Shown: positions 26,171-34,838 of the stretch, piece after piece | How the letters are laid out: each line of letters opens with the position of its first letter | Position numbering within the stretch: the first letter of the stretch is position 1 | Source: Perspicuibacillus lycopersici | GTDB taxonomy: Bacteria > Bacillota > Bacilli > Bacillales > Caldibacillaceae | Assembly: GCF_025660475.1 (NCBI RefSeq) | Contig: NZ_JAOUSF010000005.1 | Coordinates: 1-64,000 of the forward strand | DNA length: 64,000 nucleotides | Direction: 5' to 3' | The notes under the pieces: generated by a model | Told to the model about the DNA's origin: nothing | Databases searched by the model: none | The model's input: only the letters and a program-made list of their open reading frames with translations | Program-made: the position numbers and the translations under genes

Positions 26171-28498
26171 ATGATGGAAAGTACAAAAAATAATACGTAT
26201 CATAATCGTAATAGTGAGATAGATAGTATGTCGTTAGAGGATTTACTAGCATATCTCGTAAGTAATTATGTAGAGCTTCAAGAGAAAAATCCATCGAAAC
26301 TCGCTACTCTTTTATCTACTTTTGCGAATAAGCTATCCGAAATTGGCATGAGAAATGAATTTGTGAAAATTTGGATGGAAAAAGTACTCGAATTAGATGC
26401 AACGAACCGAGAATCGATTCTTTATTTAACGGAGTATAATTGGCAAGAAAAAGCGAATATCCTTGATTCTTTAACATTCTCTGCAATTCGGGAATCGGAT
26501 AATCGTTCGGCACGAAAAACAACGATTGGTCAATATAAACAAATTTGTCAGCAATTTCTACCTACAGCAGATGATACATTAGAAGAATTGCGTAGAGAAA
26601 ACCAATTGCTACAAACGGTTTCGGAAACGAAGTTAATCCAAGCCTATAAACAAATAATCGAACTATTGGAAAACGTAATCGAAGAAATTACCCAGTTTGT
26701 CCGTTTATTAGATGATTATGAAGAATCAGCAAGTATGACGTTTTATAATACAAGCTACTTTGAAATGATTCAAAAAACGGTTTCTACTTTAAATGAATAT
26801 AAAAAGCAGTGGAAAACCTATTTTGCTATTTCAACAGATGTACAATTAGTACAAGAAGAAAGTGCATTGCAGCAATTAGAAAATATGATTGGTTTAACAG
26901 AGGTTAAATCGCGAATCCAAGATTTTTATGCCTATTTAAAATACCAAAAGCAACGAAAACAGGTTGGTTTTCAAACGAAGGATGAATTAAGCTTAAATAT
27001 GGTTTTATTAGGAAATCCAGGGACTGGTAAAACAACATTAGCTCGTCTTTTGGCAAAAATTTATTTTGAGCTTGGGGTATTACCGAGTGAAGAAGTAATT
27101 GAAACTAATCGTTCCCAGCTTGTTGGATCCTTCCAGGGACAGACAGAGGAAAATGTCCGAATGATTGTGGAAAAAGCATTAGGTGGAGTCCTTTTTATTG
27201 ATGAAGCCTATAGTTTAAAGCGAGAAGGGCAGTCTGGAAATGATTATGGACAAACGGCTATCGATACACTTGTTTCTCTAATGAGTAGTAGCGAATATGG
27301 TGGGAAATTTTCTGTCATCCTTGCTGGCTACCCAGAGGAAATGCGTCAATTTTTAGATAGTAATCCTGGCTTAAGAAGTAGATTCCCAGCATCCAATATT
27401 ATCGATTTACCAAATTACACTTTGGATGAGTTGATAAAAATTGGAGATATGATTGCAAAAAGTAATGACTTTTTGGTTACGAATAATGGGAAAAAGGAGC
27501 TCGCTTATTTAATCGAACAGGAACGAGTAGATTCTACCTTTGGAAATGCACGGACAGTTCATAATCTCATTATGCAGGCAATCTTTCAAAAAGGCACAAA
27601 GAATGATAAGCAACCAGATATTTTTTCTTATACAGTTTTAGATAAAGGTGATTTTCAAAAAACTAATTCAGAGCATTTAATTTCACAGACCCCGATGGAA
27701 CAATTGAATCAATTAATAGGACTATCTGAAATTAAGGAAGCTGTTCAAACGTATATTTCATTTGTGAAAATGCAAGCATACCGACACGAGCATAATTTTC
27801 CACATGTTCCGATACAATTACATTCCGTTTTTACCGGAAATCCAGGGACCGGTAAAACTACTGTAGCCAAAATATATGCTGAGCTGTTAAAAGAATGCGG
27901 GATGCTGAAGCGGGGGCATTTAGTAGTTGCTGGCCGAGCTGATTTAATTGCTGGATATGTTGGTCAATCTGCTATTAAAACGAAAAAGAAAATCCGCGAG
28001 GCATTAGGTGGGGTTTTATTTATTGATGAGGCTTATGCATTATTTCGGGAAAACAGTAGTGATTATGGAAAAGAAGTAGTAGACACATTAGTAGAAGAGA
28101 TGACAAAGCATGGGGAAAACTTAGTGGTAGTATTAGCAGGTTACCCAATGGAAATGGAAAGATTATTAGAAAGCAATCCTGGATTAAAATCCCGCTTTAA
28201 AAAGTTCTTCCATTTTCCAGATTATTCGGTTGAGGAACTTATTGCAATAATGATCCATTATGCGAACAAATATGCATATGAAATTGATGATAAAGCTATT
28301 CAATTTATTCAAAATGTGCTTGAAAAGCATCCCGTAAAAGGGAACGGTCGCTATGCAGAAAATATGATTCATGAAGCTCTTCAGCAACAGGCACTACGCT
28401 TAATGTCTAGTGATAATCCATACGACCAACATTCAGTTAATGTAATACAAATAGATGACATAAAAATGGCCTATGATATTTTAAAAAAGGGAGAGTAA
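26171..28498 (+). CDS. Double AAA ATPase of the CbxX/CfqX-SpoVK type
   Basis: A 775-residue protein with about 240 helical residues, possibly TPR-like, followed by two AAA modules. Each has Walker A GNPGTGKTT (near residues 280 and 556), Walker B GVLFIDEAY (ending SL or AL), and the R-finger region SNPGL-(R/K)-SRF. SpoVK of B. subtilis has one such module in 322 residues, so this is the fused double form known in several Bacilli. It is expected to remodel proteins in the cytosol; substrate unknown. yneP starts three bases after its stop, so the two are co-translated. The start is uncertain (GTG 26165, ATG 26171 or 26174), as no strong ribosome binding site is visible. Confidence 0.82.
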   Translation: MMESTKNNTYHNRNSEIDSMSLEDLLAYLVSNYVELQEKNPSKLATLLSTFANKLSEIGMRNEFVKIWMEKVLELDATNRESILYLTEYNWQEKANILDSLTFSAIRESDNRSARKTTIGQYKQICQQFLPTADDTLEELRRENQLLQTVSETKLIQAYKQIIELLENVIEEITQFVRLLDDYEESASMTFYNTSYFEMIQKTVSTLNEYKKQWKTYFAISTDVQLVQEESALQQLENMIGLTEVKSRIQDFYAYLKYQKQRKQVGFQTKDELSLNMVLLGNPGTGKTTLARLLAKIYFELGVLPSEEVIETNRSQLVGSFQGQTEENVRMIVEKALGGVLFIDEAYSLKREGQSGNDYGQTAIDTLVSLMSSSEYGGKFSVILAGYPEEMRQFLDSNPGLRSRFPASNIIDLPNYTLDELIKIGDMIAKSNDFLVTNNGKKELAYLIEQERVDSTFGNARTVHNLIMQAIFQKGTKNDKQPDIFSYTVLDKGDFQKTNSEHLISQTPMEQLNQLIGLSEIKEAVQTYISFVKMQAYRHEHNFPHVPIQLHSVFTGNPGTGKTTVAKIYAELLKECGMLKRGHLVVAGRADLIAGYVGQSAIKTKKKIREALGGVLFIDEAYALFRENSSDYGKEVVDTLVEEMTKHGENLVVVLAGYPMEMERLLESNPGLKSRFKKFFHFPDYSVEELIAIMIHYANKYAYEIDDKAIQFIQNVLEKHPVKGNGRYAENMIHEALQQQALRLMSSDNPYDQHSVNVIQIDDIKMAYDILKKGE

Positions 28499-28501
28499 AT
28501 T

Positions 28502-28921
28502 ATGTTCGTTTCTACAACAGAAGTAACAGTAAGATATTCAGAAACAGATCAAATGGGTGTTGTATACCATGCTAATTATGTGATTTGGCTAGAGCTAGGA
28601 AGAACGAAATTAATTGAAGATCTCGGGTTTCGTTATGCCGATATGGAAAAAGAAGGAATTCTTGCGCCAGTAACGGATATTCAAGTTTCTTACAAAAAAC
28701 CGTGCAAGTATGGGGAAACGGTTACTGTAAAAACATGGATTGAATCCTACGATGGATTACGTACAAAGTATGGATACGAAATTTTAACGGAATCTGGAGA
28801 AGTGGCGGTAACAGGTACTTCTAGTCATGTTTGTGTAAAAAAAGAAACATTTCGCCCGGTTTCTGTGCGAAGACTATTCCCTGATTGGCATGCAGCTTAC
28901 GAAAAGGCAAAAAAGCAGTGA
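28502..28921 (+). CDS. yneP: Hotdog-fold acyl-CoA thioesterase, YneP-like
   Basis: A 139-residue protein of the 4-hydroxybenzoyl-CoA thioesterase (YbgC) type. YSETDQMGVVYHANYVIWLELGR contains the catalytic Asp in DQMGVVYHANY, and IQVSYKKPCKYGETV follows. It hydrolyses acyl-CoA esters of unknown chain. The gene starts three bases after the AAA ATPase gene, whose stop overlaps its ribosome binding site AAGGGAG, and precedes yneQ, as in the B. subtilis order. Confidence 0.9.
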   Translation: MFVSTTEVTVRYSETDQMGVVYHANYVIWLELGRTKLIEDLGFRYADMEKEGILAPVTDIQVSYKKPCKYGETVTVKTWIESYDGLRTKYGYEILTESGEVAVTGTSSHVCVKKETFRPVSVRRLFPDWHAAYEKAKKQ

Positions 28922-28973
28922 AACCATTCGTAAATCTACAAAGTAAAGGTACGTATAAAATGGAGGAAATAAC

Positions 28974-29288
28974 ATGGCATTTGGCATCCGGCGCAACCAA
29001 TTGGAAAAATGGAAGCAAAAAATTGATCAAGGTGAAATTGCTTTTTTAACCCACTACTGGTATGACGCCAGGTTTCCAGATGCAAAAACGGTAACGAAGG
29101 TTGGTTGTAATGATATCCCAAAATTGATTCAATGGGGAAAACAGTATGGCCTTAAAGAAGAGTGGATGCATCATCGCAAGGATGGTTATTCTCACTTTGA
29201 TTTAATCGGAGATATTGAAAAGCGAATTTTAATAGAAGAGGGAAAATTTTATACGAATCGTATATTGGTGAAGGAAGATAGGAACTAA
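28974..29288 (+). CDS. yneQ: YneQ-like conserved protein
   Basis: A 104-residue protein. It starts MAFGIRRNQLEKWKQKI and contains GEIAFLTHYWYDARFPDAKT, VTKVGCNDIPKLIQWGKQYG and YSHFDLIGD. This agrees with B. subtilis YneQ, a conserved Bacilli protein without known function. One Cys (GCND) is conserved. The ribosome binding site TGGAGG lies before the ATG. It shares the AAA-yneP-yneQ direction, and a very strong terminator follows. Confidence 0.88.
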   Translation: MAFGIRRNQLEKWKQKIDQGEIAFLTHYWYDARFPDAKTVTKVGCNDIPKLIQWGKQYGLKEEWMHHRKDGYSHFDLIGDIEKRILIEEGKFYTNRILVKEDRN

Positions 29289-29337
29289 AAATTAGTACGA
29301 TAATTTTGTATGATAAATGTGAAGCTTCATGGAATAG

Positions 29338-29391
29338 ATGGCGATAAAAAATGGGACAAGATACGATATCTTTCCCATTTTTTATCGCCAT
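29338..29391. terminator. Bidirectional terminator between yneQ and the capA-like gene
   Basis: A 19-bp stem (ATGGCGATAAAAAATGGGA and complement) with an AT-rich tip. It serves both converging genes. Confidence 0.85.
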
Positions 29392-29403
29392 AATTTACAG
29401 TTT

Positions 29404-30558
29404 TTACTGAACTATCCATTGAAACATATGATCGATTATTTCCTTTTGTTTTTCACTTGCATTGCTTAATCCAAAATTACCGGCATCCTGTAATGGAACA
29501 ACACGATAATTATGTAAATTCGTATTCGATACATAGGTAGGCAGGAATGTTGGTTCAGACAATTCGATGCTTACGCCACTATTGGTAACCGTTTTGGTTA
29601 CGTTAATTTCCGCAACCCCACCAATGTCCTTGTAATCCCACATTTGACCCGATAAGAAGTTCCCAAGCGAATAAACAACAAACGTTTTATGTCCATCAAC
29701 TTCAATCCATTCCATTGGTTGCAATACATGTGGATGATGTCCAAAAATGATGTCTACACCATAGCTTGCAAGCTCTTGGGCAATATATTTTTGTTCCTCG
29801 GATGGGACTCGTTGATATTCATTCCCCCAATGAATACTCATTACCACTACATCTGCTTCTTTTTTTGCTCGTATGATTTCTTCCTTCATTTTATCTAAAT
29901 CAATCAAATTTACTAAGTAATCTTTTCCTTCAGGTACGGGAATACCATTTGTTCCGTACGTATAGGAAAGGAAGGCAAAATTGATCCCCTTTTTATTGAT
30001 TATTCGTAATGTATTTTGATCTTCGACGTCTTTATAGTGACCTACGTATGTTTGACCAACACGTTCATAGTAGTTAATTGCATTTAGTATCGCTTTTTCG
30101 CCACGATCCAATGTATGGTTGTTTGCAGTAGAAACAATATCGACACCACTATCGATTAACGCATCTCCTACTTCGTAAGGACTATTAAAGCTTGGATAGC
30201 TGGAAACGCCAATTTCCGCCCCACCTAATAGGCTTTCTTGATTCGCTAATAAAATATCTGGTTGTAATAATGTATCACGTATATATTGAAACATCGGTTT
30301 AAAATCATAGCCATCCTCTGTTTGGGCATCTTGATATACCCAATCATGGATAAGAATATCGCCGATTGCCCCAATTGTTACGGTTTCCTGCCAAGTTTTG
30401 TATTGAGGAGCTGCTATCGTTCGCGTTCCATTAGAAGTGACAGTATGAACGGTTTTTGATTGCTCGTTTTGAGCAGAAACAAATTGGTATAAGCCACCTA
30501 AAATGAGAAATAAGGCAAAAATTGTTAAAATAATATATAGGTATTTATTTTTAAGCAT
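29404..30558 (-). CDS. CapA-family protein (poly-gamma-glutamate synthesis type)
   Basis: A 384-residue protein with an N-terminal membrane anchor (residues about 7-27) and an extracellular metallophosphoesterase-like domain. GAIGDILIHDWVYQDAQ, LANQESLLGG, TANNHTLDRGEKAI, VMSIHWGNEY and FGHHPHVLQPMEW carry the metal ligands of the CapA/PgsA family. Some members act in capsule poly-gamma-glutamate export, others are hydrolases; no capB/capC neighbours are present, so the role is open. AAGGGGATT precedes the ATG. Confidence 0.88.
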   Translation of the reverse strand: MLKNKYLYIILTIFALFLILGGLYQFVSAQNEQSKTVHTVTSNGTRTIAAPQYKTWQETVTIGAIGDILIHDWVYQDAQTEDGYDFKPMFQYIRDTLLQPDILLANQESLLGGAEIGVSSYPSFNSPYEVGDALIDSGVDIVSTANNHTLDRGEKAILNAINYYERVGQTYVGHYKDVEDQNTLRIINKKGINFAFLSYTYGTNGIPVPEGKDYLVNLIDLDKMKEEIIRAKKEADVVVMSIHWGNEYQRVPSEEQKYIAQELASYGVDIIFGHHPHVLQPMEWIEVDGHKTFVVYSLGNFLSGQMWDYKDIGGVAEINVTKTVTNSGVSIELSEPTFLPTYVSNTNLHNYRVVPLQDAGNFGLSNASEKQKEIIDHMFQWIVQ

Positions 30559-30926
30559 AATGAATCCCCTTGTATTTGTATTACCATTTGGTTATATGTA
30601 AGCTTTCTAGATCATTATAACTATAATATATATTGAGTAGAGAGGGAAGGAAGAATACAAAAAAATGTTGAATTTTGATGAAATTTGTGTGAAAAGAGAA
30701 CTAATGAAATTGAAAAAAAGCCATCTTCATAATTCTTTTAGTATAACCAATAGATAATTGTCGTATGAAAATGAATTGGTAAGAAAAGCTATCAAATTTC
30801 ATTTGAATCAATAGAAGATTACCATTTTTGTCAAATTTGTCACACGCATCGGTGGAAATCAAATGTATGCTAAAGATGGAATTTACTATTAACACTGTTT
30901 ATATACAAAATAAAGGAAGTGTATGT
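30559..30926. other. Spacer between divergent genes
   Basis: A 368-base AT-rich spacer separates the capA-like gene and the YtkA-like lipoprotein gene. The two start regions are the only features I can place in it. Short reading frames on both strands lack ribosome binding sites. Confidence 0.4.
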
Positions 30927-31331
30927 ATGAAAAAAATACTATTATTCAGTTTGCTGTCTAGTATTTTTATTTTCTTAACTGCTTGTAATCAAGAGAAACA
31001 AAATAGTGGGGAAGTCCCAGAAATGGTGGATGTTCAATTAGAGGTGCCGAAGCAAGCGGAAGCGGGAGAAGCAGTTACTCTAGCTGCACATGTAACCCAA
31101 GGAAATGAGAATGTTGATGATGCAGATGAAGTTATTTTTGAAATCTGGGCAAAGGATAAAAAGGAAGATAGCACGATGGTGGAAGTAACACAACATGAGA
31201 AAGGGATCTATCAGGCGGATTATACGTTCGATGAGAGTGGAATCTATTATGTTCAATCACATGTAACAGCAAGAAGAATGCATGTTATGCCGAAAACAGA
31301 AATCGTTATTGGAGAGTCTTCAAAGGAATAA
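30927..31331 (+). CDS. FixH/YtkA-like lipoprotein
   Basis: A 134-residue lipoprotein with the lipobox LTAC (Cys20). The mature domain is a small beta sandwich: VQLEVPKQAEAGEAVTLAAH, VIFEIWAKDKKED, YTFDESGIYYVQSHVTARRM. This follows the YtkA-like domain of Bacillus, related to FixH and copper-handling proteins. Two Met and one His late in the chain (ARRMHVMPK) would suit copper binding, which is inference. AAGGAAG lies upstream of the ATG at 30927; the earlier in-frame ATG at 30828 has no site. Confidence 0.78.
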   Translation: MKKILLFSLLSSIFIFLTACNQEKQNSGEVPEMVDVQLEVPKQAEAGEAVTLAAHVTQGNENVDDADEVIFEIWAKDKKEDSTMVEVTQHEKGIYQADYTFDESGIYYVQSHVTARRMHVMPKTEIVIGESSKE

Positions 31332-31353
31332 AGGTAAGTAGATCATTATACAT

Positions 31354-31394
31354 ACAAAAAAATCGCCTTTCATTGAAAAAGGCGATTTTTTCGT
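31354..31394. terminator. Bidirectional terminator
   Basis: AAAAAAATCGCCTTT pairs with AAGGCGATTTTTT around a short loop. It separates the lipoprotein gene from yidC. Confidence 0.85.
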
Positions 31395-31403
31395 TTTTAT
31401 TTA

Positions 31404-32165
31404 TTACATTTGAGCAGTTGTTGCACTGCTTCCATATAATTTTTTCGTTAAATAAGTTTGACCGATTAAGTAAATACCACTCATTGCCCAATAAAGGGAA
31501 AGCGCACCGTTTGTAGTCATTGCTGCAATTAAAATCATAACAGGGGACATAAGACCCATAATTTTCATTTGATTTCTTTGTTCAGGTGGAACATTCATCA
31601 TCGATACTTTGAATTGTAAGAAATACGTAATTGCTGCGATAATCGCCATAATGATATTTGGTTCCCCTAGGTTGAACCAAAGGAAAGAATGTCCTGCAAT
31701 TTCAGGAGATAAACGAATTGCATAATAAAGTCCCATCCAAATTGGAATCTGTAATAACATAGGTAGACATCCAACATTTAACGGATTGAAGTTATGTTTT
31801 CTGTATAATGCCATCATTTCTTGTTGAATTTTCGCTTGTTCTTCTTTTGATTTTGCCGCTTTTAATCGTTTTTGAATTGCTTCCATTTCTGGTTTAATAA
31901 TTTCCATTTTTTCACGCATTACTTGTTGCTTCTTCGCCGCATTAAGTGCAAAAGGTAATAATATCGTACGCACGATGATGGTGATAGCAATTATAGCCAA
32001 ACCATAGTTTTGTCCGAAAAAGTCCCCGATTGCTTTAATAGAATAGGAAAATGGATATACCAAATAATCGTGGAAAAATGCTCCTTCTGTTTGTGCTGCG
32101 GAACAACCAGATAATAAAATAATGGATAACACAAAAGTTAAAAATAATACTACTTTCTTTTTCAC
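31404..32165 (-). CDS. yidC: Membrane protein insertase YidC/Oxa1 (SpoIIIJ/YqjG type)
   Basis: A 253-residue insertase with a lipoprotein signal (LLSGCSAAQ) and five membrane segments. TIIVRTILLPFALNAAKKQQ has the conserved Arg in the groove; MALYRKHNFNPLNVGCLPML and WFNLGEPNIIMAIIAAITYFLQ are characteristic. It inserts membrane proteins with or without SecYEG. Translation starts at GTG 32165, seven bases after GGGAGG; the longer form would overlap the leader gene. The 96-codon gene upstream and the structure over its Shine-Dalgarno match the way MifM controls YqjG in B. subtilis, so this is probably the regulated second insertase. Confidence 0.93.
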   Translation of the reverse strand: MKKKVVLFLTFVLSIILLSGCSAAQTEGAFFHDYLVYPFSYSIKAIGDFFGQNYGLAIIAITIIVRTILLPFALNAAKKQQVMREKMEIIKPEMEAIQKRLKAAKSKEEQAKIQQEMMALYRKHNFNPLNVGCLPMLLQIPIWMGLYYAIRLSPEIAGHSFLWFNLGEPNIIMAIIAAITYFLQFKVSMMNVPPEQRNQMKIMGLMSPVMILIAAMTTNGALSLYWAMSGIYLIGQTYLTKKLYGSSATTAQM

Positions 32166-32171
32166 CAATAT

Positions 32172-32220
32172 TCCTCCCTTAGGATTTCGTTTCATTTCTT
32201 CATGCATAAAGTAAGAAGGA
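32172..32220 (-). promoter_or_regulatory. Hairpin that can hide the yidC Shine-Dalgarno
   Basis: On the minus strand TCCTTCTT (32220-32213, the end of the leader gene) can pair with AGGGAGGA (32179-32172), the yidC ribosome binding site, with six Watson-Crick and two G-U pairs. The upstream strand begins six bases after the GAA codon of the DDGEE stretch, so a ribosome halted there would cover it and open the site. Confidence 0.6.
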
Positions 32221-32490
32221 TAATGGTTCCTCGCCGTCGTCCTTGCGACAATCTTTTCTTCGAATTGTTTTCGTTAACCAGCGAATAAAGAGAAATGATA
32301 CTCGATTGCTAGTATGTACGGAACTTTTTTGTCTCGATAAGTGAAAATTGTCAAATTCATATTCTTGATTTTGGACTGAGTAACATACGATCCATATACA
32401 GGAGATTTTTAATAGATAGTAAAGAATTAAACTTACATATGCAGAATATAGAATAAAATTCTGCCATTGTTCGGTTAGAAATTCAAACAT
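32200..32490 (-). CDS. MifM-like regulatory membrane peptide upstream of yidC
   Basis: A 96-residue protein with a hydrophobic segment at about residues 11-38, a polar linker, and a C-terminal part that contains FIRWLTKTIRRKD, then KDDGEEPLSFLLYA. MifM of B. subtilis has 95 residues, one N-terminal membrane segment, a C-terminal arrest region with an Arg and Trp pair and an acidic cluster, and lies just before yqjG; the layout is the same here, though the acidic cluster is DDGEE and no Met-Asn is seen. AAGGAG lies nine bases before the ATG. The stop is 34 bases before the yidC GTG. Arrest is predicted, not shown. Confidence 0.7.
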   Translation of the reverse strand: MFEFLTEQWQNFILYSAYVSLILYYLLKISCIWIVCYSVQNQEYEFDNFHLSRQKSSVHTSNRVSFLFIRWLTKTIRRKDCRKDDGEEPLSFLLYA

Positions 32491-32510
32491 AAAAGGAACT
32501 CCTTATTGAT

Positions 32511-32525
32511 GAATCAAATTGATTC
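32511..32525. repeat. Perfect palindrome near the yidC leader start site
   Basis: GAATCAA-A-TTGATTC with 7-base arms. It overlaps the predicted transcription start of the MifM-like gene and could be an operator or a small hairpin in the 5' leader. Confidence 0.45.
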
Positions 32526-32529
32526 TCAT

Positions 32530-32557
32530 TTTATAGTATAGCACTAGTAAAAGTCAA
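32530..32557 (-). promoter_or_regulatory. Promoter of the leader-yidC unit
   Basis: On the minus strand TTGACT (32557-32552), 16 bases, TATAAA (32535-32530). The start would be near 32523. Confidence 0.6.
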
Positions 32558-32680
32558 GCCATTCCCTAGTTACCGGAATCTAGTAAATCAAGTTTCCTTT
32601 CCGCAAAAATAACTTTTTCTTCTAAAGTTCTCATTTCTATCATATCTATTAAATATCAAACAAACAATTAGGTGATAGAT

Positions 32681-33802
32681 ATGAAAATGATCGCAAAAAT
32701 GATTTTATTTATCTTTTCGGTAATTTCCATTGTAAGTACACTATTAACAAATGAATCCAGTTTAATTTTGTCACGATTAATCCCAATTGATGGACAAGGT
32801 GCGGTGCAATCAGAAACTTTGTTAAAAATGATGTCGTCTGAGAATCATTATTTTAGTCAGAACGTAGAAACAGAGGATACATCGATTTTAAGTAATATGC
32901 TAGAAATAGCAACTAATATTAATATTAAAGATGTTCGTAGTTTAATATTTGATGAGGTACCAGGACTATTTGCGATGACATCAGATATTATTGTTGCTGG
33001 GGAAGGAACAGACTTCACCAATTTACCGATTGAATCCTCTCCGCCATTGGAAGAGCTTTTAAAAGATCGTGAAGTGGTGGAAGGGAGCTTAGATAATTTA
33101 GATGATGGAGATAAGGAAGAGCAGCCGCCTTCCATCGAAAAACCGAAGAAAAATACCGTTTTTATTTACCATTCGCATAGTCGCGAGTCCTTTATTCCAC
33201 ATATTAAAGATACGAGTGGCGCTTCAACTGCTCAGCATAAAGATATAAATATTACTTTAGTCGGGAAGCGGTTAGGAGAAAAACTGATGGAAAAGGGGAT
33301 TGGAACAGTAGTAGATACAACCGATATTCCAACCGTTCTTAGTGAACATGGTTGGGAATATTGGCAATCCTATGATGCATCACGTGAAGTCGTACAAGAG
33401 GCATTAGCGCAAAATGATGATTTTGTTTATTTATTTGATATTCATCGGGATAGTGCACAATGGAAAACGACAACAACTACGATGAACGGAAAAAATTACG
33501 CAAAGCTATACTTTGTTCTCGGAGAAAGTAATCCAAATTACAAGAAAAATGAGGAATTTGCGAAGGAACTAAACGCGATGATCAAGGAAAAATATCCAAA
33601 ATTAACTAGAGGAATCTTTAGAAAAGATAATTCTGGAGGAAACAACGGAGTATACAACCAAGATTTATCACCAGATTCGATTTTAATTGAAATCGGGGGA
33701 CCAGAAAACACGTTAGAGGAAATGTATAATACAGTGGATTTACTTGCTGATATTATTGCCGAGCATTATTGGGAAGATGATGTGATTGAGGTGAATGGGT
33801 AA
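32681..33802 (+). CDS. spoIIP: Stage II sporulation protein P
   Basis: A 373-residue membrane-anchored cell-wall hydrolase. An N-terminal segment (about residues 6-25) is followed by a linker and the zinc amidase/endopeptidase domain: TVFIYHSHSRESFIPHI with metal-binding His and catalytic Glu, DDFVYLFDIHRDSAQWK, and SILIEIGGPENTLEEMY. SpoIIP works with SpoIID and SpoIIM to thin septal peptidoglycan and drive engulfment. GTG-ATA-GAT precedes the ATG at 32681, where AGGTG is the ribosome binding site. B. subtilis spoIIP lies elsewhere (next to gpr), so this may be a second copy or a moved gene. Confidence 0.88.
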   Translation: MKMIAKMILFIFSVISIVSTLLTNESSLILSRLIPIDGQGAVQSETLLKMMSSENHYFSQNVETEDTSILSNMLEIATNINIKDVRSLIFDEVPGLFAMTSDIIVAGEGTDFTNLPIESSPPLEELLKDREVVEGSLDNLDDGDKEEQPPSIEKPKKNTVFIYHSHSRESFIPHIKDTSGASTAQHKDINITLVGKRLGEKLMEKGIGTVVDTTDIPTVLSEHGWEYWQSYDASREVVQEALAQNDDFVYLFDIHRDSAQWKTTTTTMNGKNYAKLYFVLGESNPNYKKNEEFAKELNAMIKEKYPKLTRGIFRKDNSGGNNGVYNQDLSPDSILIEIGGPENTLEEMYNTVDLLADIIAEHYWEDDVIEVNG

Positions 33803-33821
33803 AAAACATATAGAATTAGGC

Positions 33822-33852
33822 AAAAAAAGGACCGACATACTGTTGTCGGTCC
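33822..33852 (-). terminator. Terminator of plsY
   Basis: On the minus strand GGACCGACA pairs with TGTCGGTCC and a run of seven T follows. It may also serve spoIIP from the other side. Confidence 0.8.
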
Positions 33853-33858
33853 AACGCT

Positions 33859-34461
33859 TTATAGCCATTTCACTTTAGGCTCGGTTTTATTCTTAATCCG
33901 TTTAATGTTCGCACGGTGTCGGTATATAACAAATGTTGCAAGTGCAAGTACGATTAATATTAATGGGATATCCCAAGTAATGAACGAATAAATTAATGCG
34001 ACAATTGCAGCAATGATTGAAGATAGAGATACATATTTCGTAATGTATAACGATAGGAAAAATGCTGCTAATAGTACGACGAACATGAGTGGCACATAAA
34101 ATAATAAAACACCGCCAGAGGTAGCTACTGCCTTACCACCGCGAAATCCAGCGAACAGTGGATACATATGGCCAACTACTGCGAAAATACCAGCGAGGAG
34201 CGGGTGGATATGTACAGTTGGATTCGAGAAAAAAGTTTCATATAAGAATGGCAAGCTTGCAGCTAACGTTCCTTTTAAAATATCTGCAGACGTAACAATC
34301 AAACCTGCTTTGACACCAAGTGTCCGAAAGGTATTGGTCCCGCCGAGATTTCCGCTCCCATGTTGACGAATATCCGTGTTGTAAAAAGCTTTCCCAACGA
34401 TTAACCCAGAGGGAATCGACCCAATTAAATAAGCTAATATAAATATAATGGCATATGTCAT
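33859..34461 (-). CDS. plsY: Acyl phosphate:glycerol-3-phosphate acyltransferase
   Basis: A 200-residue membrane enzyme with about five hydrophobic segments. [31 protein letters not shown] and [15 protein letters not shown] are the three cytoplasmic motifs of PlsY. It makes lysophosphatidic acid from acyl phosphate, the first step of phospholipid synthesis in Gram-positives. The ATG at 34461 has AAGGAG eight bases upstream; the longer form has none. In B. subtilis the same gene (yneS) stands near parE. Confidence 0.95.
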   Translation of the reverse strand: MTYAIIFILAYLIGSIPSGLIVGKAFYNTDIRQHGSGNLGGTNTFRTLGVKAGLIVTSADILKGTLAASLPFLYETFFSNPTVHIHPLLAGIFAVVGHMYPLFAGFRGGKAVATSGGVLLFYVPLMFVVLLAAFFLSLYITKYVSLSSIIAAIVALIYSFITWDIPLILIVLALATFVIYRHRANIKRIKNKTEPKVKWL

Positions 34462-34604
34462 GTAAAATACTCCTTCTAAACCGTCTATTCTATTTGAATT
34501 ATACACGATGACGCTTCCATTTGTCATTTGTTTCTAATATTGATTGTATTTATTCTACTACAAAGGAACAACAGTTTTTTTGCTGCGTCAGTAGTTCATA
34601 AAAT

Positions 34605-34637
34605 AATACGATAGCAAGCATAAATTGCTATCGTATT
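34605..34637. repeat. Perfect inverted repeat in the plsY-cotX spacer
   Basis: AATACGATAGCAA and TTGCTATCGTATT (13 bp) around a 7-base loop. It has no T run behind it on the plus strand, and the cotX-like gene already has its own terminator. The rest of the 377-base spacer holds no gene I can support. Confidence 0.6.
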
Positions 34638-34802
34638 ACAGTTTGGAAAAAAGTAGAAATTTTATACATGACAATGAGCGTTGCGTAAGTGTTTGTTAGA
34701 AATTTTCTATTTATGTCATTAGCATATTATCAACATGATAGCCAAGCAAGGATACAAAATAGTCGGTTTGAATAGTACATAAATATTCTATTCATTCATA
34801 GT

Positions 34803-34829
34803 AAAAAAATCCCTCTAACGAGAGGGATT
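34803..34829 (-). terminator. Terminator of the cotX-like gene
   Basis: AATCCCTCT pairs with AGAGGGATT around a 4-base loop with seven T on the minus strand. Confidence 0.85.
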
Positions 34830-34838
34830 GCTGAATTA

